From Euborellia annulipes (lineage: Eukaryota; Arthropoda; Insecta; Dermaptera; Anisolabididae), in assembly GCA_023213315.1 (NCBI GenBank), contig JAKCPI010005174.1:37087-101086 (forward strand): a stretch of 64,000 bases of DNA. Direction: 5' to 3'. Below, piece by piece: positions 9,971 to 21,701 of the stretch. Position 1 is the first letter of the stretch. Every line of letters begins with the position of its first letter. The position numbers and the translations under genes are program-made. Below the pieces are notes generated by a model. It was given only the letters and a program-made list of their open reading frames with translations, was not told the origin of the DNA and ran no database searches.

Positions 9971-11155
9971 TATGTCTGTGGTAATTTTTTTCGTCAACGA
10001 AAACTCAAAAACTATTTGTTCAATTGTTTTGAAATTTTGCACCCATAAACTAGGGGTAGAGGCCAAGAACTTAAAAGCTTTTGGTAAACATCGGCTCTAG
10101 GGGGGGGGGCAATATTTTTTTCTTACATAACCTATAATTTTTTTTTATATATTCAGAAACTAGACTTTCCCCCGAGTAAAATGATATATAATATGTAAAA
10201 CATCGGAACATTAGGGCAATATTTTTTTTTCCTTGAATAGTGTGGGTGGGCAAAGTTATGCGCTCGGCTTAGTCCGACCCTTTATTTTTTAATTATAATT
10301 TTTAAATCTTAATAATGTTTTTAATTAATTCTGGACAAATTGAGATCTTTATCTATGATTGTTTTTTCATTTGAAAGTACCAGTAACTGCCAAGTACGGC
10401 GGAAACTCGGATGGGTGGTCCTAAAAAACCATATGTGGCCCATTTCTAGTTTGCCATCGATAAAACATAATTTTATAAATATATATAATCAACAAACTCT
10501 AAATAGTCTCGAGAGCCGAGAGAGAAAATTTTTTCATCTAGACCTAAATACTCGTGAGAGAAATGAAGAGAACAAAAATTCAGTTAAAGTTTTTTTAAAG
10601 TTTTAAGAGACACATCTTAGCATAAAACCTTCTGACATTAAAAATTGAAGAAATATAACTTCAAAATTTTAACGATATCAAAAAATTTTATTTCTCCTTT
10701 TATTATTACTGCCATCTATTCTCCAGAATCTGAAAAAATATTTAGTAAAAAATTATTTAACTCTTCAATTAATTTTGTATATTGCAATATACCGTATATA
10801 AGAAATTCAATTGTTTCAAGACATTCGGCAATCGATAAGAAACCTCCTCATCTATAAAATGGGAAGCCCAAAGATATAAAACTCAATTTATCCTTAGATG
10901 TTTCGGATGAAATTTTATTCCCTCTCATCAGTCCTTTGTCAATTATCTTGATTTTATTGCTTCTCGTCAAATTTATTTGTAATCCCAATGATACAAGTTT
11001 GTTCTACACCGGTAATTTCGAGAACAAAATTTACACTGTGTACTGATATGTATGCATATCATAGAGAGAGAGAATTTTGATACATACCTGGTACTATTTA
11101 TTGATACTATTTATTAAAAGTAAACGAAACTAAGTATGCTGGGTCAACAGTATTA

Positions 11156-11493
11156 AGGTTATGGAGAAAGAAAAACCAGCAGCAAACCAACAGTATTAGA
11201 AAGTACACGCGCCTGGTGGGTCACTGTGAGAAATTATCGTAAAGCATACAAAAAATTCGATTGTGTCTTATGTATATACTGTAGATGCTGTTTTCTCTCA
11301 GTGACTTGCTTCATGTGGTTTTGTCCCTCCATGTATAGAATGGCTTCTCAAGCATTTTATGAGTTTGTTAAACGCTCCACAATCATATAATTTGAAGCAC
11401 TGAGGATGGTTTGCGTTAAGCTTACCGAAATATCTGCGAATAAATTATTTTAACGTGGAAAGCAGTCGCTGGTTTTTCTTTCTCCATAACCTA
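11156..11493. repeat. Foldback with about 25-bp arms (FB3)
   Basis: AGGTTATGGAGAAAGAAAAA near 11156 is repeated in inverted form near 11470-11493. On the + strand just inside the right arm is CTGAGGA (11400), then a weak stem, then CCGAAA, the same order of motifs as in FB1 and FB2. The interior has no coding potential. Confidence 0.65.
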
Positions 11494-12059
11494 TTTATTA
11501 AAAGACTAAATAACGAGGAAGGAACCAAATTCGAATGTTTTATTATATAAAATGGGTGTGGAGGCAATTTTTGCTTAAATCCTTTAAAAGGTAGCCTAAT
11601 TAAATAAAAAAAATAAAAAGTGTGGCATGATTCCGACAAAACTAACTATCCCCTGAATCACAGCGCAGATGTATGAGTCTTGCCTCTTGTGCTAGAGGTT
11701 CAAGTATGATGTAAGGAAATATTTGGCTTTTTTAGACCACCTCTCTTCTCTTTGATAAGCTAATTGTTAACAGTCTTTTAAAATACTAACGTAATCACTT
11801 ATAAACTCATGAGATACTTACGTAATCCTTGGATGACGCATAGTATTCAGAAGTTCGCACGGGTATTTGAATTCACTCAGAAAGCAATTTTAGTTAGCAG
11901 GAGAAATGGACTCAAATTCGGCGCCACAAATTTCTCCTTCGACCAGGCGCAACCTAGTTAGAATAATTAAGAAGACCTCAATTGTAATTAATCAATAAAT
12001 AAGCAAATATATGTATATATTATTGAAGATATTAAGCTTATATAAAGTTTCTTGCTCAG

Positions 12060-12272
12060 GGACCCACATCTTGTGGGTATGTGTATGGTGACCACGAGCT
12101 GCCCGAGCTGGGACAGGCAGTCCTTCACTTCTTTAAATGTCTGTCTCTTCCTTCCTCTTTTCAACAGGCGTCAGACCGTGCGACGGGCCGGCCTGTCCTA
12201 TTTCTTACAGTCGTAAAACGTATGATAGGTTCCCGCATCGCGGGATAAGGCGAGGAGAGATGATGATGATGA
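12060..12272 (+). repeat. Dispersed repeat shared with 50477-50690 (opposite orientation)
   Basis: It contains GTGACCACGAGCTGCCCGAG, CAGACCGTGCGACGGGCCGG and a CCCGCATCGCGGGATAAGGC stretch followed by ATGATGATG. The copy at 50477-50690 read on the minus strand has the same blocks in the same order, diverged. Probably an old SINE or other retroelement; the class is not determined. Confidence 0.6.
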
Positions 12273-12474
12273 AGCTTATATAAAATTTCCGTACCGTATG
12301 TAAGCCGTAGTTCGACTCCCAGCGGCACACGCTAACTTTTGTCAATTATTTGAATAAATAAATATTGAATTATATAAATTTCCTTCGTGGCTTACATACA
12401 CGATGTACGTATATAATACCTTAAATTATTATATCCTATATATAATTGCTTATTTATTAAAAATGTTGACCTCT

Positions 12475-13048
12475 TTGATCACCCATATTATTTTCGTCTC
12501 GACCCCTTCCATCTCTCACCAAATAGCTGCTGTCTTTTTTCTCTTGATTTGGAGTTTTTTTTTTTCAAGAATTGTACTCGCTTGGAATCGCTGCATTGCG
12601 GTCTTGTCACTCTCTTTTTTTGCGTTCTCCGTTTGCGCTTTCTTTTTATCACTTAGTGCTCCCTTGGGTGGGGAGGGGGGTCTACCTCCAGGTTGAGAAA
12701 ACCAGTCTCAAGTGATTATCAGAAGACTATGTAGAGTTTATGTGAAAAATATTAATATTCTGAAATTTATTGCTTTTAATTTGAATGCAGATCTCCAAAT
12801 TATAATAATAAAATTCATGGGACGCAGTGAGGAATTGAGCGAGGACAGAAGAATAATAATAAGAAAATAAAATTACAGTTTTTCTTTTTAATTTATCATC
12901 AATTATTAATCCAAGCCACAAGGTACACTACATCAAGTTCTTTTTGTAGTCCAATGTACAATTTAAAGTTTACAAAATAAAAATCTGGTGTGATTGGTCG
13001 CATAGCACACAACTTTCTCTTAGCTTCTTCGGTAATCGAAAATTGTGT
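12475..13048 (+). repeat. Two R-family fragments
   Basis: 12475-12570 matches the CCATCTCTCACCAAATAGCT section and 12976-13048 matches the AAAATCTGGTGTGATTGGTC end of the R family. The 400 bp between is AT-rich with a small G-rich patch and nothing recognised. Confidence 0.6.
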
Positions 13049-13850
13049 TCAACCTCTGGCATGTGATTTGCTTATACTTTGCCTGAGCGCCTGGAAAGTA
13101 GGCATCAATTGGTCTTGAGGCGCGATGCTAGGCAGCGGTGGGTAGGCGGGCGTCAATGAAAGGCCTCAGGGAAGGGCGCTCTGTTAGTGGTAGAGAGAAA
13201 AACTGAAAGAAAACATTTTGTTAAGGTCTAATTATAATTTCCCACTCCCCAGTTGCGGACTGTGAATTTGAGTAGCTCCCACATATTAAAACTTGACACC
13301 CATGGCCTTATATGCCAAAAAATTCGCAATTCTGGATTATCTTCTTTTTAAATAAATATTTATGTTTGTATATTTCGAATTATTTGTCTTTTTTTCAGCT
13401 CTAGCTTTTTTTAGTTAAAATATGAATACAGTCATTATTTATTTATTTATTTATCAAATAGTAGTTATTCACTTTGGACTTTTAAATAAATAAACATATA
13501 CTGTAGATGTTCAAAATAAAATAAACAAATAATTAAGATAAAATCGATAAACGTAATAGTACGTACTGTGCGTACATTCTATTTTGAAAACTTTCCCATA
13601 ATTTAATAATGTATTATTAGAATAAATATTTTCAAAACAAATAAGATAAAAAAAAAATAATAATAAATTCATGATTTAAGTAAAATAAATAACACATTAA
13701 AATGAGATGAAAGGAAGCAGTAAATAAATAATCTTATATTCTTCTTCCTTTAGTTATTTATATTTCGTATTCATATCAAAATTTATTTCAAAATTTTCCT
13801 AGAAAGCAAGATTCAATTGAACAAGATTGATATGGTAAAGACTAGTGAGA

Positions 13851-14375
13851 GGGCTCGCTGGTGTAGTGAGCTAGGGTGCCAGCTTCTGCAAATAAGATCC
13901 CTGTTCAAACCCTGGGCGTGCGGGATTTTTCATTAAATAAAAATATTTATTTAATGTAAACAAATCCTCAAGCAGGCACTGGATTGGAATATAGGATCTC
14001 ACCACAATAGCCCTCAGGCCACTCTAAGAGGAGAGGAAGTTGCTGTGACATCCCGTCCTGTGGAAGGGACGTAAAGAAGGTTCCCTCTCAGTGATGCATT
14101 CTTCGAAAGGAGTAGGCTACACGCCGGTGCTGAGGGAGTCCCTCCTCAAACCAGGACATCCTCCCTAGCATAGAAGAGGATGGATATAAGGAGTCGGTTG
14201 GAACCAGAAATAAGGATTAGTTCACTAGCTAGAGACGAAAGCAGGAGGAGGAATTAGAGATAGGAAAAGATGCAACTTCACGGGGTGCCGGTAGATGGCT
14301 ACTGCCAGAGGCCGGTTGGGTTTGAGGTGTGTGTCTTCGTGCACGAAAGCACCTCGGGTAAATAAACGGTAAAAA
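13851..14375 (+). mobile_element. SINE2-like repeat with tRNA-like head
   Basis: The head has an A-box-like CTGGTGTAGTGAG and a B-box-like GTTCAAACCCTGG, then TTTTTCATTAAATAAAAATA. A long body follows with CAAGCAGGCACTGGATTGGA, GTCCTGTGGAAGGGACG, GTGCTGAGGGAGTCCCTC and CACGGGGTGCCGGTAGATGG. It ends GTGTCTTCGTGCACGAAAGC then CTCGGGTAAATAAACGG. A second copy (57100-57357 plus inverted 57888-57952) is rearranged. A shorter head copy lies at 61018-61190. I cannot tell whether head and body are one element or a composite. Confidence 0.65.
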
Positions 14376-14599
14376 AAATCCTAGGTAAAGTCTAGTAGAT
14401 TGAGAAACTGATTTTTCCCCTCTCTTTTCTATCATTTGAAATCTATAGCCAAGTCTAAACAAGTTTTCATTTTAGATAAATTTAATTATAAAAATATCTC
14501 GGCAGCTGAGGGCTTTAGGGGGGGGGGGGCGTTTCATTCGCTAGTTTCTCGGGCCACCCAACAGGTTCTGCGGTGATTGGCATTGTTTGACGAGAACGA

Positions 14600-14690
14600 T
14601 CGTCTAGATCCAAATGGTTTAAATAAAATCATTGGACTGCCCGGAATCCGAACCCGCCCCCCTTGGTATACAAGGCCATCACTTCAAAAT
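14600..14690 (-). mobile_element. SINE1 fragment, minus strand
   Basis: Read on the minus strand it has the SINE1 B-box region GGGTTCGGATTCCGGGCAGT, then CCAATGATTTTATTTAAACC and ATTTGGATCTAG. Truncated. Confidence 0.7.
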
Positions 14691-14712
14691 ATTTAAGACA
14701 ACTTTTTTTTAT

Positions 14713-15189
14713 ACGAGGGCAATTCAAAAAGTCTTTGTCCCAATTTTTTTTAGGCCAAATGACGAAAAAACCAACATATAGTCTACATTCGAAGTAGTGG
14801 GCCTTCATGGGCCGGAGTTTCCAGCTGCTGCCGGCGGCAGCGCTGCTATCAGTCCATTCAAAATGGCAGACATACTTAACACATCCACGGCTTATGAGCA
14901 ACGCCAATGTAATCCGTTTTCAATGGAATAAGGGACGAACGCCCATCGAGATCCACAGGGAAATATAGCCAACATATGGGAAAAGATATCTTGCTGAAAA
15001 GTGTGGTGTTCTGAGTTCGCAAATAGCCGCAGTGGCATTAGAAAATTGGTGCCGAGATGGGGCAAATGTCTGAGCCGGCACGAGGACTATGTGGAAAAAT
15101 AGTGAAAGGTACAAGGAACAATATCTACATGTTTAGTTGATTGTATTTTACCTGAAAAAATAGGGGTAGACTTTTTGATTTGCCCTCGT
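14713..15189 (+). pseudogene. Deleted mariner-like element with HTH remnant
   Basis: Termini are ACGAGGGCAATTCAAAAAGT (start 14713) and its imperfect complement ending TTTGATTTGCCCTCGT at 15189, as in mariner-family elements. The interior from the ATG at 14863 reads as a broken transposase N-terminus. Frames switch near 14930 and show EQR, then GRTPIEIHREI and YGKRYLAEKCGV, resembling the mariner helix-turn-helix region, with stop codons. The catalytic DDE/D domain is deleted. At 477 bp it is a dead internal-deletion copy. The TA duplication is not clean. Confidence 0.7.
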
Positions 15190-17370
15190 ATTATATAAGG
15201 TATTTTTCAGTATTACCGGTAGATGACTTATTATTTCAATTGATAGTGGATTTAATTGAAATAAATTTGCGTCGCATGAGACAGGAACCCTTAGTATTAT
15301 AACTTTATTACTAATAACAATAATTGTATTAGATAAAACAATTTCATTCGTTCCTTTTAATGAATAATGTTATATAGAGAATAGAGAGAGAAAGGGAGAG
15401 AAATTCTAAAATAACGTCATTAGTTTCCGAAAAAGGGGGAGAGAAACTCGAGATTGCAGAGCGCGTAATCCAATTGGAATCCTGAAAATTGCTCAATAAA
15501 TTTATAAAAGCCCCAATCCTATTAAATGGAAGACAATTAAATAAATAATTTGTATTATACATAAATAAAAAAAAAAAAATGAGAAAGGGTGCGATGGAGA
15601 TATAGAGACTAGAATCATTTATTGTCATTAGTTAATGCACTTTGACTTTCTTTTGTTCTATAAAAGCCCTTCAGATCTTTTTTTTTTCTTTTATTCGTTT
15701 CACTTAACTTATCGCAAATTTCTTAGAACGAGAAGAGCCTTTCAGATATATATTACAAAAAGTATTATCTTTTAAGCATTAAACAACTTATCTTTGCATT
15801 TATTTTATGCTTTATTACTAAAGAATAATATAATTGTGAGATCGGGATAAAGAAAACAAGCAAATTTTTGGGACCACCCTAGGGAAATATATTTTTTTTT
15901 AATATTCAATCCCTTTGAATGTAAATTTATTTGTCAACTTTATATTTAATCTTATCACTTTTTCAACGCTATTATGAGAATAACAAACAAATCTGTGTGC
16001 TTTTCGGTGGTTAAAAAATCTGTGCGAATTTATTTTAAAAAATCCTTCCTTGCCTACTGTCTCGATGCTCAAGGACTACCCATTATCCTAGATTTCGTTT
16101 AAGAGGCTGAGCCTCTTACCAGCCAGACTAAAAGATAGAAGGAATAAATGGGGTAATCTCTCCTACTTTCAAAAAAAAAATAAAAAACATTTTTTTTGCC
16201 CTGTCGACTAGCAGGGCCATTTAAGGGTTTATTATTTATGTGTTTTATTTGAATTGTATGTCAACCGGTGGTACCTCAGGGCCAAACATCCGAGATTTCA
16301 CTCCTACAATGATCTGGGTAGCAGTTTCTCTGCTCTGTTGCCAGGCCCTCGAACTTATTAAATTTTTAATTAAGTTGGATTCATAATCCTAAAGTCAAGG
16401 GATGTACGAAGTGGAATTTCAAAGAATTTATTTAACTCTCTGGAAAAATGTATCATAAATAAATTTTTATAAAATAGTTTCTATGACCTCAAATACCGAA
16501 AATGCTTTTAAAAAATAAATTTGTAAATAATTAGATGAAGACTGAAAATTGTTTATATAACTTTAACACATTTCTTTTATTTATGTCTTTCTCGACATCT
16601 GACGTCATTTTATTTATTTAAACCAATTGATAGCCAATTTAATTTAAATAATTTTTATCGTTTGGATAGGAAACGAACTACTGTTGGATAGGAAATGACC
16701 TCTGCCTCTACGCTTAAAGAAAATAAAAAAAATTTCTAATTTTTTTTTCATTCGTCTTTTTAATTTCACCCATCTTAAAAAATGCCGTCCATTAAATTGG
16801 TCCTTATTAAATAAATGGCAGAACATTGAACTACTCTGTGTCAAATAGTAACCTAATAGCGTAGACCTATGCATTGGGCCATAAAAAGCAAAATAAACAA
16901 AATTGACACACACGTGAAAATAAAAATATTTCATCTGTAATTTATGAAATAACGCAAGAGAATCGACAAAGACGCTTTATAGAAACTGTTTTCCTGACTA
17001 AAAAAAAAAAAAAAAAAAAAATGGAATGAAGATCTTTTGAAATCTGATAAACGCAAATTGGCTTCCGTCCCTTTAGGCTCAAACAATATTTGAAGATTTA
17101 TAAAATACATATAAAAGTAAACTCTTTTTAAAACGATAAAAAAAAAGATTGCTAAATTAAAAGGATATTCTTTATTTATGAGAATAAACAAAATAATTAG
17201 AGGATAATTGGTTGGAAAAAGTTGGTAGATGGATCCTCTCTCTTTGTATGGGCGTAGGAGATAGTTGCCTTTTGTTATTCCAATAAACAATAAAGATAAA
17301 AAGAAATTAAAAATTCCAACCCAATTGGTCTGATTTAAAAAAAAAAAATTAGAAAAAATTATCGGAAGTG
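15190..17370. other. AT-rich intronic sequence, no gene seen
   Basis: Homopolymer A/T runs (for example 16999-17020) and moderately complex segments (16060-16330) with no splice-bounded open frame. Open frames on the minus strand at 16644-17290 are rich in Phe, Ile and Lys, as expected from AT-rich noncoding DNA. Confidence 0.6.
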
Positions 17371-17371
17371 C

Positions 17372-17500
17372 ATGACCTCAGGTGTTTGGCCCGATTGCCC
17401 CCATGCCTTCCACGCCTATCGTTGCCAGGTCTGTTGTTCCGAGGCGGAGGTCAGGCCGGCCTGCAACCCCATCGATACGCAAATGCTTCGATCCAATTGA
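17372..17500 (+). other. GC-rich island with a 42-codon open frame, unknown
   Basis: In an AT-rich intron this island (about 17365-17600) stands out as GC-rich and complex. The + strand frame from ATG 17372 to TGA 17498 encodes a short Cys-rich peptide including FHAYRCQVCCSEAEVRPAC. The minus strand also has an open stretch containing LGTTDLATIGVEGMGAIGPN. I recognise neither. It could be a retroelement coding remnant, a conserved noncoding element or a cryptic exon. Confidence 0.3.
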
Positions 17501-17910
17501 ACATGTTGTTTGTTTCTTGATCAGAGGGCGGGGGAGAATTCAGGTGTAAGGGCTGGTGGATTGGAATCGTTACGGATCCCCTTGATACCTTCATCAGAGA
17601 GCATCACACAATCAACCCACGCTCAAAAACTCTTGCTAATTAAACCCTTTTGATCTTATGTAAGTAGGCTTGTTATTTGTATGATAAATAAAAGGGGAAA
17701 TTAAGTACTTAGAAAATTCTTATACAGCCTAAGGTTATATGAGAATGAGAAGGATCGATGCAATATCGTAATTGAGTTAATCCCTTTTGGAATTTTAGAT
17801 TTAATTTTAACCATTAATAGTGGGTAACAAAAATTAAAAAATCAGTGGAAAGAAAAATAAAAAACTCAAGAATTGGTTTTTATATTGTAGTAAATTTTAT
17901 TTCTTACACC

Positions 17911-18190
17911 AGAGGTCGGCAACCTAGATGATCTTGCGGGTGGTAATGCATCATAACTTCATGGGCCGCCATATAAATAAAATTATATATCTCCATATTA
18001 GAATTACAACCGCTATAGACATTTTTTTGGGTTGAAAAATTGAAACATAATGAGTTATTATTAATCTAATTGCACAAATAATGTACTTTATTAATACCTT
18101 GGTTTTCACTATTTTGACCATTATAAAATATATTAAATAAAAGCATGATAAATTCGCGGGGCGGGAATAATATTCAAGGCGGACCTCTTC
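17911..18190. mobile_element. hAT-like MITE
   Basis: It begins AGAGGTCGGCAACC, close to the common hAT terminus CAGRGGTCGGCAA, and ends GGCGGACCTCTTC. It is flanked by the 8-bp duplication CTTACACC (17903-17910, 18191-18198). The right terminus has two extra bases compared with the left. No coding potential. Confidence 0.65.
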
Positions 18191-19066
18191 CTTACACCAA
18201 CTATTTTAAATTATATTAAGATATGTACAGGGCATTATTTGGAACAGGCGAGGCTAGAGCCACAAAAACCTAAAAAAAAAAAAAAACTTTTTTTCAGATT
18301 TTTGCTTATATATCGTAAATTAAGCATATTTTGAGCATCATAGCTCCATATTAAGTTGTAAAGGATTAAAGGCCCTAGGGGTATAAGAATGGTGAAAATG
18401 CCCTTGGAACATATTTCAATGATACATAGGGGATTTGTAGTTACCAATAAAATAATAAGATGCTGAAAGTTTCAGATCGCTATCTCAAATGGTTTTTGAG
18501 AAAAACCATAATATGTAAAAATTCGAAAAACATTTTTTCTCACGAACGGCTGAATCGATTGATTTGAATTTTTGATATGTTTTGGGGGCTGATGGTACCT
18601 TCTAGAGAAAAAATCAAGACCTATATCGGATCATGACATCCTTGAAAAAAATGGCATTTTTTGTTTAATTTTAATTTTTAACCATGATACAATTTTGGCA
18701 CAAAATTGAAACAATTTTTTTGAAATCCTCATTCAATTTCCTGTAAGTTCATAAGTTCATAAATTCATAAAAAAAGGTACGCCATAGTAGAAAAAAATAA
18801 AAACCATTTATTACTCAAATATTGACTTTATATGTTTTGTGCTTTAATCTTGTTTTTTATTGCTTAAGCTTACACATATATTTTCATTTTATTCAAAATA
18901 ACCACTTTATATTCATAACATCAAAATTTTTTGCCTAAATCAAGTTAAAATTTTTAAATGTCTATATTCATTAACTATAATGCTATAAGGTAAAAACAGT
19001 TTTTGATGAATGAATAATAAAAATAAAAACTAATATCAAAAAGATAAATCTACTATATAAATTACT

Positions 19067-19391
19067 CAGGGGCGTATATAAGGGGGGGCAGAGGGGGCCG
19101 GACCCCCCCTCCCCCGAAATTTCCCAAACACATATACATATATAGGGATTTTTTAAAATATTTTGTAGACGAGAATTAATATATTACTGCTATTACTATA
19201 CTACTGTCAAAAAATATATAGGGATATACAGACATCAGCGAAACAAATTTTTTCGCAGGATGGAAAACTTTGGTTCCGCAAAAGAAAAAATGTTCCGCAA
19301 AAAATTTCGGGTGAAAAAAAATTTAGTTTCTTAAAAAAAATTTTTGAGTTCAGGCCCCCCCCCCTAAAAAAAATTTCTATATACACCCCTG
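19067..19391. mobile_element. hAT-like MITE nested in the inverted-repeat transposon
   Basis: Terminal inverted repeats CAGGGGCGTATATA and its complement TATATACACCCCTG, flanked by a perfect 8-bp duplication AAATTACT (19059-19066, 19392-19399). The interior carries GGGGGGGCAGAGGGGGCCGG and the TTTGGTTCCGC-type filler shared with other MITEs here. It interrupts the spacer of the older element, so it is younger. Confidence 0.85.
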
Positions 19392-19399
19392 AAATTACT

Positions 19400-19704
19400 A
19401 TCCAATATGTAAAAGACCATACTAACATACTTAAAGCTCAAGTACACTCTCGCCATATTAATAACAAAGTGTATTATTGAATATAAAAAAAATGCTAATG
19501 GACCTAAAGGCGTATAAGACATAGCTGTGAATGTGCGAATGGTCTTATAACATTTGGATGTTGCTCTCACGTTGCTGCCATTGTTTATTATTTGTTATAC
19601 GGAAGATATTTGACAAAAATTCTGAGGCCCGCTGAAGCATTGAGCAAATTATTTGATAAAGACAACGTTTTACCTGTGATTGAAGAAGACAGTGACGAAG
19701 ACTG
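19400..19704 (+). pseudogene. Decayed transposase C-terminus with SWIM-type zinc finger
   Basis: After the MITE the + strand reads DHTNILKAQVHSRHINN, then stops, then CECANG...FGCCSHVAAIVYYLLYGRYL, LRPAEALSKLF and an acidic end VIEEDSDED before TGA (19702-19704). CxC followed by CxH spacing is a SWIM zinc finger, found at the C-terminus of MULE-type and related DDE transposases. In-frame stops around 19467-19500 and 19550 show it is dead. Only the tail remains, since the left arm replaces everything upstream. Confidence 0.65.
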
Positions 19705-20540
19705 ATTCTGCATTTTTTATTGTTGAAAGATTTATCTTTTTGATATTAGTTTTTATTTTTATTATTCATTCATCAAAAACTGTTTTTACCTTATAGCATT
19801 ATAGTTAATGAATATAGACATTTTTAAAAATTTTAACTTGATTTAGGCAAAAAATTTTGATGTTATGAATATAAAGTGGTTATTTTGAATAAAATGAAAA
19901 TATATGTGTAAGCTTCAGCAATAAAAAACAAGATTAAAGCACAAAACATATAAAGTCAATATTTGAGTAATAAATGGTTTTTATTTTTTTCTACTATGGC
20001 GTACCTTTTTTTATGAATTTATGAACTTATGAACTTACAGGAAATTGAATGAGGATTTCAAAAAAATTGTTTCATTTTTGTGCCAAAATTGTATCATGGT
20101 TAAAAATTAAAATTAAACAAAAAATGTCATTTTTTTCAAGGATGTCATGATCCGATATAGGTCTTGATTTTTTCCCTAGAAGGTACCATCAGCCCCCAAA
20201 ACATATCAAAAATTCAAATCAATCGATTCAGCCGTTCGTGAGAAAAAATGTTTTTCGAATTTTTACATATTATGGTTTTTCTCAAAAACCATTTGAGATA
20301 GCGATCTGAAACTTTCAGCATCTTATTATTTTATTGGTACCTACAAATCCCCTATGTATCATTGAAATATGTTCCAAGGGCATTTTCACCATTCTTATAC
20401 CCCTAGGGCCTTTGTTAAAGTTTGGTACATAAAACTAATTTGTAGACTCAATATTAACCGAGATACGGCCTGTCAAAGTTAGACAAGGCTCTACAACGTG
20501 GACAAAATAAATTTGTTTAACAAGACTGTAAATGTTGTTT

Positions 20541-20661
20541 ATTGGTGAGGCCAAACATCCCATGGCCCCCAGGAATGCAATGGACAGCACGTCTATGCCC
20601 CGGAAAGGCGGAGACCCTGGGTTCGATTCCCGGGGGCCATGGGATGTTTGGCCTCACCAAT
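20541..20661 (+). repeat. tRNA-like sequence enclosed in a 33-bp hairpin
   Basis: Arms 20541-20573 and 20629-20661 are reverse complements with one mismatch (ATTGGTGAGGCCAAACATCC and onward). The 55-bp loop contains a B-box-like GGGTTCGATTCCC at its right edge and GGACAGCACGTCTATGCCCC. The B box overlaps the right arm. It looks like a tRNA-derived unit that gained an inverted copy of its end. It does not fold as a standard tRNA. Confidence 0.6.
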
Positions 20662-21532
20662 AGCCTATATACCGTATATATAATAATATAATATAACGCC
20701 CCTTCCATTTAAATACTTACTTAATCAATTTATAGATAAATAAAATTTTCTTTGTTTAAAAAAAAAAAAGAAAAAACATTTTGGCTCCAAATTCCCAGTA
20801 TATTTTTTTATGAATCCTTTAGCGCCACTCTTATTGTCAAGTTTTTGAAATTATAAATATTAATATATTTGTTCTCTCCACTTGAATCTTATAGCAAATG
20901 GGATAACTTTCAGCCCACGCCATCCTGGGCTAATCTCTAAAAATTTACATTAAAAAAGAGAATAGCTTAAATATGGCAATAAATATAGGGTCATAATTCA
21001 TGGGGTTGTTTTAAGAAATTGCCCCTTTAACAATTATCTTTTGAAGATATTTTCTTCACACACATAGACAAACATACAAGGCATCAGCTTAATTTATTTA
21101 TATAATGCATTGATGATATAAACACAAAAGGTGAAGCAAAGTCTTTTCATATCACAAAATATATATCTTATAATTAATTTAACGCTAGAGGGTACAATTA
21201 AGGGCCTGCCTACCCGCTCTATTATTATTCAAATTTGCCCTCCTGAAATTAGCAGCCATTTTATTTATAAATTGAGGGAAAAATATCTTGAGACATTTAT
21301 ATATAAATCATCTTATAGCACCTACAAATTGGGGAATTTATGTGAGAGCTTTTGTTTTAGGAAAATGAGAATTTTATGTAAATAATTTATAATTCAACTT
21401 TACAAGGATATACCGGGATAGAGAAAATAATAAAAAATCAAGTGTATTTTGGAAAATAATTTATGGAATTTATACAAAAGGGGCCAAGAGCAGCAAAAAC
21501 TCTGGGTGGCTCCGAGGAATCAGCGTGATGAA

Positions 21533-21701
21533 CATGGGCGTAACTAGATAATTTGGCTGAGGGGCCATGGGACCAGCCATTCTCACGGGTCCAGCTATCC
21601 TCCGGGGGGCCCATATTTTCTCAATTTTTCTTGGGGCAGGGAGCTTTCTGGGGGAGGGGCACAAGCCTTCTGGGAGGGACCACCTCCTAGTTACGCCCAT
21701 G
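21533..21701. mobile_element. hAT-like MITE, CATGGGCG family
   Basis: Termini CATGGGCGTAACTAG and CTAGTTACGCCCATG, with a perfect 8-bp duplication GTGATGAA (21525-21532, 21702-21709). 169 bp, no coding. A second copy is at 24477-24675. Confidence 0.9.

Larger units (their letters stand above)
18368..20413. mobile_element. Long-inverted-repeat DNA transposon relic with 685-bp arms
   Basis: 18368-19051 and 19728-20413 are near-identical reverse complements, both bounded by AAAGGCCCTAGGGG outside and AAGATAAATCT inside. The 676-bp spacer holds the 3' end of a decayed transposase gene (+ strand) and a nested hAT MITE. No clear target-site duplication is visible just outside the arms, so the true element ends may lie farther out. 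The superfamily is not determined. Confidence 0.75.
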
